Source: Planctomycetota bacterium (lineage in GTDB: Bacteria > Planctomycetota > UBA11346). From it: DNA of 5,093 nt. The stretch spans positions 1-5,093 of the forward strand of contig JACDGQ010000276.1 of assembly GCA_013821615.1 (NCBI GenBank), written 5' to 3'. Below the pieces are notes generated by a model that saw only the letters and a list, made by a program, of their open reading frames with translations, ran no database searches and had not been told where the DNA came from. This document shows, in pieces, positions 1 to 4,523 of this stretch (position 1 is its first letter; each line of letters starts with the position of its first letter). Position numbers and translations under genes: made by a program.

Positions 1-44
1 CCCCTGCCGAACCCGCCGGTGAGAACAGCCAGCAGAGCGCGCGC

Positions 45-1019
45 ATGCGCGCCTCCGACCGCATGACCTCGCAGCAGAAGGAGGCGCGCCGCAGCATGGC
101 CGCGACCCTGGCGGTGTCGATGAACGCGGCGCTCAAGGCCGAGTCGGTCAAGAAGGAGAGCGAGACCCAGGCGCAGAAGGAGAAGAAGAAGGCCATCGGC
201 CGCGGCGAGGGCGGCGTCGGCCGGATCGGCCCGGCCCTGCTGTCCAATCAGGGCGTCGAGGAAGCGAAGCTGATGCGTTCGTGGTGGCTCTACACCCTGG
301 GCACCATCGGGCTGATCGTCGCGCTGGGCTGGCTGATCGGCCACCATGGGGCTCGCCAGCAGGCCATCGACGGCTTCACCGCGGTGGTCGAGGGCAAGCG
401 CAACCGTCCTGGCGAACGCGTGCTGGCCATCCAGGAGCGCGCCTGGCTGACCACCATGCCGCCCGCCAACGTCGGCGTCCCGGCGATCACCGACATGCCG
501 GACGTGCATCACGGCGCAGTGCACACCGTCAAGCTCGCCGGCGTGCGCAGCGAACTCGCCGCGCTCAAGGGCCTGACCCTGATCGAACCGCAGCGCATCT
601 GGATGCCGGCCAAGGAGGCGGCGAAGATGCTCGCCGACTGGAGCGCCGAGACCAAGCCAGAGGCCTTCGTCGCCGCGCAGAAGGCCAAGGGCAAGACCGC
701 GGTCGAGCACCGCGCGCTCCTCGCCCGGCTCGAGGCGGGCGGCGTCAGCAGTGACGACGTCGCGATCATCGATCTGTTCCTGCGCGGCCGCGGCCCCAAC
801 GGCACCACGGACGTCCTGACGCGCTGGCAGGCCGGCGAAGTCCCCGACAGCATGGAGCTGAGCACCTTCTACGGCAGCGCCGGCACGCTGATCGTCGAGC
901 AGGGCGGCCAGGCCTACAAGACCCGCACCGTGCCTTATTCCGGCGTGCTGCTGCGCTTCGTCGGCAAGGACTGGCCCGGCGAATGGCGCGTGCTGACGCT
1001 GACCACCGCGCGCAATTAG
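45..1019 (+). CDS. Single-pass membrane protein of unknown function, possibly 5'-partial
   Basis: I do not recognise a family. Residues 1-78 are hydrophilic and rich in Lys, Glu, Gln and Ala, with a very basic patch near 36-50 (KKESE...KEKKK), and look cytoplasmic. Residues about 79-99 (from SWWLYTLG to GWLIG) form one strong transmembrane helix. The remaining 225 residues have no further hydrophobic span and are probably extracytoplasmic, ending in a segment of beta character (TLIVEQGG, YSGVLLRFVG, EWRVLTLT). The positive N-terminal side fits an N-in, C-out topology. There is no lipobox or cleavable signal peptide. The frame stays open from base 3 to the ATG at 45, so the gene may start before the window. 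The best Shine-Dalgarno match (AAGGAGG, 78-84) precedes a later in-frame ATG at 96, which would give 307 residues. The TAG stop overlaps the stop of the convergent PqiA-like gene. That the ORF is coding is fairly sure; the start and function are not. Confidence 0.75.
   Translation: MRASDRMTSQQKEARRSMAATLAVSMNAALKAESVKKESETQAQKEKKKAIGRGEGGVGRIGPALLSNQGVEEAKLMRSWWLYTLGTIGLIVALGWLIGHHGARQQAIDGFTAVVEGKRNRPGERVLAIQERAWLTTMPPANVGVPAITDMPDVHHGAVHTVKLAGVRSELAALKGLTLIEPQRIWMPAKEAAKMLADWSAETKPEAFVAAQKAKGKTAVEHRALLARLEAGGVSSDDVAIIDLFLRGRGPNGTTDVLTRWQAGEVPDSMELSTFYGSAGTLIVEQGGQAYKTRTVPYSGVLLRFVGKDWPGEWRVLTLTTARN
78..84 (+). promoter_or_regulatory. Shine-Dalgarno-like AAGGAGG inside the first ORF
   Basis: AAGGAGG lies 11 bases before the in-frame ATG at 96. 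It is the only strong ribosome-binding-site match near the 5' end of the first ORF, as neither the ATG at 45 nor the one at 63 has one. The spacing is somewhat long, and the same bases encode Lys-Glu-Ala in the longer reading, so it may be fortuitous. It is listed because it bears on the choice of start. Confidence 0.35.
1016..1019. other. Overlapping convergent stop codons
   Basis: The four bases TTAG hold the TAG stop of the plus-strand gene (1017-1019) and, on the complement, the TAA stop of the PqiA-like gene (1018-1016). The genes therefore meet tail to tail with no intergenic DNA and no room for a dedicated terminator between them. I see no stem followed by a T-run just past either stop. 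Confidence 0.9.
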
Positions 1020-1984
1020 TCCGCGGGACCAGCGCGGCGGACCCACCACGCGAGCAGCCACCGCCCCGCGATGGCGATGGCGAGCACGGCCGCGCCGAGG
1101 CACAGGTCGGTGGTGACATAGCTGCCGCCCTCAAGCGCGAACACCACCAGGGCGAGGGCGAGGACGTCGAGCATTGACCAGCGCGCGAGCCAAGGCCGGC
1201 GGCGGGTGGCGCCCGCGGCGGCGAGCGCGTCGTTGGCGAGGGCGACCAGCGGGAAGATAGCCAAGGACAGGGCGCAGCAGGCGGCGAGGGCGTAGGCGCC
1301 CGCGGCCCAGGCGGCGGTGACCATGTCAGTGATGCTGAGGTCGCAGGGCAGCAGCCGCCAGTCGTGCAGGCCCAACACCGGCAGCAGCAACGCGGCCCCG
1401 GCCGGCAGGGCCGCCAGTGCGACCAGCAGCACGGTCGGCGCCTGCGGACGGGGGCGCGGTAGCGCGAGAAAACCGGCGCATCCGCGCGAGAGCAATTCGC
1501 CCGCCAGCATCGCCACCACCACCGAACCGGTGAAAGCGGCCAGCCCTGCGCAGGGCGCGACGGCGACGGCGAACTGACCACGCGTCAAACCGATCAGCAG
1601 GACCATCAGCAGGACGTCGAACAGGGACCACTTGCCGAGCGCCTCGACCAGCCACAGGGCGCGGCGCTGCGCGCGGGTCGCGCCGCGTCCCCACCAGGCC
1701 CAAGCGAGTACCGCCAGCTTGAGCGGCGGGAAGACCACCGACAGCAGCAGCGCGAGGATGGCGAGCACGTGCAGCTGGTGGCGCCACAGCAGGCTCGCCG
1801 AGTTGGTCAAGCCGACGGTGCGGCGCTTGACCAGCGCGGTGATGTCGACCAGCGGCAGCAGCAGGGCCACGACGTTGGCGGCGAGGGCAAGCAGGATGAG
1901 CAGGAGGACGAGGCGCGAGCGGGGCGCGGCTGGCGGCGCGCCGAGCGCAGTCGCGGGCAAAGGAGACGGCGGGTGGTCGCTCAC
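1016..1984 (-). CDS. PqiA-like integral membrane protein with two PqiA units
   Basis: From the GTG at 1984 the protein has 322 residues and about eight transmembrane helices in two homologous halves. Unit 1 has helices near 24-46, 71-97, 120-136 and 142-163, with the PqiA signatures FPPLK (85-89) and GKWSLFDVLLM (117-127). Unit 2 has helices near 184-204, 222-248, 269-285 and 293-314, with the matching FPLVA (244-248) and ARWSMLDVLAL (267-277). In known PqiA and YebS/LetA proteins two such units sit in the inner membrane and work with MCE-domain partners (PqiB, YebT/LetB) in envelope lipid transport. Here the CxxC zinc-ribbon motifs of E. coli PqiA are absent, accounting for much of the difference from its roughly 417 residues, and no MCE gene is in the window. 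The frame extends to 2341, but that extension is low-complexity, crosses the inverted repeat and would overlap htpG. The GTG has only a weak Shine-Dalgarno match. Family assignment is fairly confident; the exact role is inference. Confidence 0.82.
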   Translation of the reverse strand: MSDHPPSPLPATALGAPPAAPRSRLVLLLILLALAANVVALLLPLVDITALVKRRTVGLTNSASLLWRHQLHVLAILALLLSVVFPPLKLAVLAWAWWGRGATRAQRRALWLVEALGKWSLFDVLLMVLLIGLTRGQFAVAVAPCAGLAAFTGSVVVAMLAGELLSRGCAGFLALPRPRPQAPTVLLVALAALPAGAALLLPVLGLHDWRLLPCDLSITDMVTAAWAAGAYALAACCALSLAIFPLVALANDALAAAGATRRRPWLARWSMLDVLALALVVFALEGGSYVTTDLCLGAAVLAIAIAGRWLLAWWVRRAGPAD

Positions 1985-2016
1985 GTCGCTCGTCCGGGTG
2001 CCACGGAGGTCTCCAT
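1981..2016 (-). other. Possible 11-codon leader ORF overlapping the PqiA-like start
   Basis: An ATG at 2016 opens a frame reading METSVAPGRAT and ends in a TGA whose first two bases are the last two of the GTG start at 1984 (sequence GTGA). This geometry is common in translationally coupled genes. The ATG has a partial Shine-Dalgarno match (GGGAAG, about five bases upstream), which is no worse than that of the GTG itself. The ORF is very short and could be chance; no conservation can be judged here. Confidence 0.25.
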
Positions 2017-2018
2017 GG
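2001..2018 (-). repeat. Near-perfect palindrome before the PqiA-like start
   Basis: On the minus strand the 18 bases read CCATGGAG-AC-CTCCGTGG. The eight-base arms pair completely in RNA if one U-G wobble is allowed, though the two-base centre means the innermost pair must open. It lies 17-34 bases upstream of the GTG start and encloses the ATG of the possible leader ORF, so folding could affect initiation. This last point is inference. Confidence 0.45.
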
Positions 2019-2039
2019 CCGCTTCCCGAAAACGGAGCA

Positions 2040-2062
2040 GCCGCCGGTTTGTAGCCGGCGGC
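2040..2062. repeat. GC-rich hairpin, 8-bp perfect stem and 7-base loop
   Basis: GCCGCCGG (2040-2047) and CCGGCGGC (2055-2062) are exact reverse complements around the loop TTTGTAG. No T-run follows on either strand, so it is not a canonical intrinsic terminator. It would lie in the 5' leader of the PqiA-like mRNA if transcription starts near the AT-rich patch at 2120-2130. The GTAG in the loop recalls the tetranucleotide of some REP elements, but its position in the loop rather than at the stem foot does not fit. Confidence 0.6.
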
Positions 2063-2093
2063 CGCAGCATCGACAAGCGTCGGCAGGGCACGC

Positions 2094-2116
2094 GCCCGCG
2101 GCCCAGCGCCGCGGGC
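2094..2116. repeat. GC-only hairpin, 9-bp perfect stem and 5-base loop
   Basis: GCCCGCGGC (2094-2102) pairs exactly with GCCGCGGGC (2108-2116) across the loop CCAGC. The stem is all G/C and should be very stable. On the plus strand it is followed by CGCAAAATATACTCTT, with no T-run directly after the stem. On the minus strand the T-rich part lies before the stem, not after it, so a terminator reading is poor in both directions. Confidence 0.6.
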
Positions 2117-2121
2117 CGCAA

Positions 2122-2127
2122 AATATA
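2122..2127 (-). promoter_or_regulatory. Possible -10 element (TATATT) for the PqiA-like gene
   Basis: The only AT-rich patch in the 1985-2306 gap reads TATATTTTG on the minus strand. TATATT matches the sigma-70 -10 consensus at five of six positions and lies about 140 bases before the GTG start. At 17 bases upstream there is only GCGGTG, so no convincing -35 box. The plus strand of the same patch reads TATACT, also -10-like, but it points into the 3' end of htpG. Weak, based on composition and position. Confidence 0.25.
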
Positions 2128-2145
2128 CTCTTGGCGGCGTGCGGC

Positions 2146-2288
2146 ACCGCCGGGAGAGGCGAGCCCCAGCTCGCCTTTCAAGCACGCGGCACCCAGGCCC
2201 GTGCACATCGACGCCACGACGCCGATCGTGCCGCAGCGCCGATGATGCCGGTGATCCAGGCGAGCTGGGGCTCGCCTCTCCCGGCGGT
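2146..2288. repeat. Perfect 31-bp inverted repeat, REP-doublet (REPIN)-like
   Basis: Bases 2146-2176 and 2258-2288 are exact reverse complements, separated by 81 bases. Each arm contains its own hairpin: AGGCGAGC, loop CCCA, GCTCGCCT (2157-2176 in the left arm). In each arm a GGAG tetranucleotide lies directly at the outer foot of that hairpin (2153-2156 on the plus strand, mirrored on the minus strand in the right arm). A short palindrome with GTAG or GGAG at its 5' foot, in two inverted copies with a short spacer, is the layout known for REP doublets mobilised by RAYT transposases. The element starts 18 bases after the htpG stop, a usual place for REPs. Neither hairpin is followed by a T-run in the htpG direction. 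No RAYT gene is in the window. The structure is certain; the REP identity is inferred from one copy. Confidence 0.75.
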
Positions 2289-2306
2289 ATGCGACGGCGC
2301 GGTCCG

Positions 2307-4241
2307 TCAGGTCGCGGCCGCCGCGGCCTTGGCCTCGCCACCGCCGACCACCGCGGCGAGCAGGTCCTGCACGCGCTTGGCGAAGCCGGCGGCGTCCGCG
2401 AGCTTGGCGCCTTCGGCGAGCAGGGCCTGATCGCGCAACACGGCGATGTAGTCGCGCAGGCGCGGCTGGTCGCCGCCGCCCTCGTGCAGCGCCTGCAGGC
2501 GCTTGATCACCGCGTGGTCGGCATTGAGCTCGAGGACGCGCTTCTGCGACGGCACCTCGTGGCCCATGCGCCGCATCATCTCCTCGAGCTGGGGCGAGAC
2601 GCCCTCGCTCTCGGCGACCAGGCGGCACGGGCTGTCGGTCAGGCTGCCGGCGAGACGCACGTCCGAGACGTCGCCATCGAGCGCCTCCTTGCAGAAGCCC
2701 ATGAAGCCGGAGTAGCTCTTGGCCTTCTCCTCGATGGCCTTCTTGTCCTCGTCGCTGGTCAGGTCGGACTGGCCCTTGGCGACGTTGACGATCGGCTTCT
2801 TGTCGAACTCGTTGAGGTGGCCGACCACCCACTCGTCGACCGGGTCGGTCAGATAGAGGACCTCCCAGCCCTTCTTCAGGAAGCCTTCGACGTGGGGGCT
2901 GGCCTTGGCCGCGTCGATCGATGCGGCGACCACCAGGTAGATGCTCTTCTGCTCGGCTGGCATGCGCTTGACGTAGTCCTCGAGCCCGGTCTTGCCGGTC
3001 TTGCCGTCGGCGACGCTGAAGCTCGACGCGAAGCGCGCCAACTTGCTGAGGCGCTCCTTGTTCTCGGTGTCGTTGACGATGCCCTCGCGCAGCACGGCGC
3101 CGAACGACGCGTCGATGGCGGTGAACGCGGCCTGATCCTTTTCGTCGCTGGAGGAGGCGAGCTTGAGCAGATGGTCGAGCACGCGCTTGACCAGCTGCTT
3201 GCGCAGCTTGGCGACGGTGTCCTGCTGCTGGAGGATCTCGCGGCTGACGTTGAGCGGCAGGTCGTCGCTGTCGACGATGCCGCGCAGGAAGCGCAGGTAT
3301 TCCGGCAGCAGGTCCTTGCAGTCGTCCATGACGAAGACGCGGCGCACGTAGAGGTTCAGGCCGCGGCGCTCGCGATCGAAGAGGTCCATGGGCTTCTGCC
3401 CGGGCACGAACACCAGCGCGGTGAACGACTGGTGGCCCTCGACGCTGAAGTGCAGGCGCGTAGCCGGCTCGTCCCACATGCGGCAGGCGGACTTGTAGAA
3501 GGCGTTGTACTGCTCGTCGGTGATCTCGTCCTTGGGGCGAGTCCACAGCGCCTGGCCGGCGTTGACCTGCTCGGGCTCGGCGGCGACGACCTTCTTGGCG
3601 TCCTCTTCGGAGACGTACTTGGGCAGGAAGATCGGGTAGGCGACGTAGTCGGAGTACTTCTTGATCAGCTCGCGCAGCTTCCAGCCCTGTAGGAAATCGC
3701 CGGCGTCGTCCTTGAGGTGCAACGTGACGGTGGTGCCGCGCGCGGCGCGGCTGATGGTCTCGGTCGAGAACTGGCCATCGCCGCGGCTTTCCCAGCGCAC
3801 TCCGGCGTCGCTCGACGCGCTGGCGCTGCGGCTCTCGACGACGATGCGGTCGGCAACCATGAACGCCGAGTAGAAGCCCACGCCGAACTGGCCGATCAGG
3901 TTCGCCGACTTGGCCTGGTCGCCAAGGCCTTGCAGGAAGGCCTTGGTGCCGGACTTGGCGATGGTGCCGAGGTGCTCGACGGCTTCCGCCTCGGTCAGGC
4001 CGATGCCGTTGTCCTGGATGACCAGGGTCTTGGCCTCGGCGTCGGGCAGCACCTCGACTTTGAGGGTGTCGTCGCCGCGCAGCAGCTCGGGGGCGGTCAG
4101 GGCGGTGAAGCGCAGCTTATCGCAGGCATCCGACGCGTTCGAGACGAGTTCGCGCAGGAAGATCTCGCGCTCGGAGTACAGGCTGTGGATCATCAGCTGC
4201 AGGAGCTGCTGGACTTCGGTCTGGAAAGCGTGCTGGGTCAT
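2307..4241 (-). CDS. htpG: Chaperone protein HtpG (bacterial Hsp90)
   Basis: This is a complete 644-residue Hsp90, against 624 in E. coli. It is a cytosolic, homodimeric, ATP-driven chaperone. The N-terminal GHKL ATPase domain (about 1-225) has catalytic Glu31 and Asn35 in FLRELVSNASDA, adenine-binding Asp77 in DNGIGL, the lid motif GTIAKSGTKAF (92-102) and GQFGVGFYSAF (118-128). The middle domain (about 230-500) has ALWTRPKDEI (231-240), LYVRRVFVMDD (297-307) and the ATP-contacting Arg334 in LPLNVSREILQ. The C-terminal dimerisation domain follows, with ELNADH (571-576) and LRDQALLAEG (602-611). There is no MEEVD tail, as expected in bacteria; the protein ends in an Ala-rich tail (KAAAAAT). 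The ATG has an AGGA site five bases upstream. No frameshift or missing key residue is seen. I found no clear sigma-32 promoter (CTTGAA/CCCCAT type) or CIRCE operator upstream, so heat control is unproven here. Identification is essentially certain. Confidence 0.98.
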   Translation of the reverse strand: MTQHAFQTEVQQLLQLMIHSLYSEREIFLRELVSNASDACDKLRFTALTAPELLRGDDTLKVEVLPDAEAKTLVIQDNGIGLTEAEAVEHLGTIAKSGTKAFLQGLGDQAKSANLIGQFGVGFYSAFMVADRIVVESRSASASSDAGVRWESRGDGQFSTETISRAARGTTVTLHLKDDAGDFLQGWKLRELIKKYSDYVAYPIFLPKYVSEEDAKKVVAAEPEQVNAGQALWTRPKDEITDEQYNAFYKSACRMWDEPATRLHFSVEGHQSFTALVFVPGQKPMDLFDRERRGLNLYVRRVFVMDDCKDLLPEYLRFLRGIVDSDDLPLNVSREILQQQDTVAKLRKQLVKRVLDHLLKLASSSDEKDQAAFTAIDASFGAVLREGIVNDTENKERLSKLARFASSFSVADGKTGKTGLEDYVKRMPAEQKSIYLVVAASIDAAKASPHVEGFLKKGWEVLYLTDPVDEWVVGHLNEFDKKPIVNVAKGQSDLTSDEDKKAIEEKAKSYSGFMGFCKEALDGDVSDVRLAGSLTDSPCRLVAESEGVSPQLEEMMRRMGHEVPSQKRVLELNADHAVIKRLQALHEGGGDQPRLRDYIAVLRDQALLAEGAKLADAAGFAKRVQDLLAAVVGGGEAKAAAAAT

Positions 4242-4246
4242 GGGGA

Positions 4247-4252
4247 TCCTCG
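4247..4252 (-). promoter_or_regulatory. htpG ribosome-binding site
   Basis: On the minus strand CGAGGA is followed by five bases (TCCCC) and the ATG at 4241. This is a good Shine-Dalgarno match at normal spacing. It agrees with the conserved N-terminus (AFQTEVQQLL) and so supports this start. Confidence 0.75.
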
Positions 4253-4314
4253 GGCGGAGTTGTCAGATTGACGTGGTGAGCACGGGTGGATGCAAAGGGG
4301 ATGCCATTGACTGC

Positions 4315-4358
4315 GGAGGGGGGAAGGGGAAGGCAGGAGGGAGGGAGGGAAGAAGGGA
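4315..4358 (+). repeat. G-rich purine tract with a G-quadruplex motif
   Basis: On the plus strand this stretch is almost all G and A, including runs of six and four G (4318-4323, 4326-4329) and a GGGA-type tandem. Four GGG runs at 4339-4341, 4343-4345, 4347-4349 and 4355-4357, with loops of 1, 1 and 5 bases, meet the standard G3+N1-7 quadruplex pattern. In the htpG mRNA the complement would appear, a C/U-rich tract about 75-120 bases before the start codon. Confidence 0.7.
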
Positions 4359-4430
4359 GAGACCGCTCCAAGGCGCACCTCTGAATCCACTCACCAGAAT
4401 TGGCCGATCACCATCAAGTCTCCCTGCGGT

Positions 4431-4522
4431 CCCCTGTCTCCCCTTCTCCCCTTCTCCCCTCTTGCCTCCCCTCACACCTCCTGCATTCCCCTCCGCCTTC
4501 CTGCTTCCCCTTCTCCCCTCCC
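4431..4522 (-). repeat. Minus-strand G-quadruplex cluster in a purine tract
   Basis: On the plus strand this is a pyrimidine tract with CCCC runs at 4431-4434, 4440-4443, 4448-4451, 4456-4459, 4468-4471, 4488-4491, 4507-4510 and 4515-4518, plus CCC at 4520-4522. On the minus strand, the sense strand of htpG, the first four runs give four GGGG blocks with loops of 4, 4 and 5 bases, a four-tetrad quadruplex motif. Part of it is an 8-base tandem (CCCCTTCT, about 2.5 copies at 4440-4459) that recurs at 4507-4514. The last G block on the minus strand begins just after the stop of the upstream ORF. Confidence 0.75.
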
Positions 4523-4523
4523 T

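Larger units (their letters stand above)
1985..2306. other. Intergenic region between the PqiA-like gene and htpG
   Basis: This 322-base gap separates two co-directional minus-strand genes. From the htpG side it holds the 31-bp inverted repeat (2146-2288), an AT-rich patch with a possible -10 (about 2120-2130), hairpins at 2094-2116 and 2040-2062, and a palindrome with the possible leader ORF just before the GTG. Long frames cross it on both strands, but their translations are Arg/Ala/Pro-rich with no family resemblance, so I read it as non-coding. The hairpin density suggests it both ends htpG transcription and forms a structured leader for the next gene; this is inference. Confidence 0.6.
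4242..4523. other. Intergenic region upstream of htpG with low-complexity tracts
   Basis: This 282-base gap lies between the stop of the upstream ORF and the htpG start. It contains a plus-strand purine tract (about 4315-4362), a mixed-composition core (4363-4419) and a long plus-strand pyrimidine tract (about 4420-4523). The remaining 70 or so bases next to htpG (4242-4314) have ordinary composition and hold the ribosome-binding site. I tested the minus strand for sigma-70 and sigma-32 promoters: TTGCAT with GTCAAT 17 bases on (within 4264-4295) and TTGATG with GTGAGT (within the core) are both too weak to call. Short frames here are low-complexity and not credible genes. Confidence 0.6.

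Noticed and set aside
766..1581. 271-codon minus-strand frame across the convergent junction
   Set aside because: It is an out-of-frame shadow of the PqiA-like gene and the antisense of the first gene, Arg/Pro/Ser-rich throughout.
2094..2132. Intrinsic terminator at the GC-rich hairpin beside the A/T-rich patch
   Set aside because: On neither strand does a T-run directly follow the stem. The plus strand has CGCAAAATATAC after it, and on the minus strand the T-rich part comes before the stem.
1985..2341. N-terminal extension of the PqiA-like frame up to 2341
   Set aside because: It would overlap the end of htpG, cross the perfect inverted repeat and both hairpins, and is Arg/Pro/Ala-rich without similarity to PqiA N-termini. 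The GTG at 1984 starts just before the first transmembrane helix.
1981..3546. 521-codon minus-strand frame overlapping htpG
   Set aside because: It is an out-of-frame reading of htpG, very rich in Arg, Gly and Ala, that runs through the intergenic repeat. Only its last 11 codons were kept, as a possible leader ORF.
2139..3692. 517-codon plus-strand open frame antisense to htpG
   Set aside because: It is the complement of a real, conserved gene in GC-rich DNA. Its translation is a monotonous Leu/Val/Ala/Asp/Gly mixture with no domain, and it also runs through the inverted repeat.
4390..4430. Sigma-32 type promoter for htpG beginning at CTTGAT on the minus strand
   Set aside because: No CCCCAT-like -10 element lies at the expected 12-16 base spacing. 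The closest partial match is too near and has too few identities.
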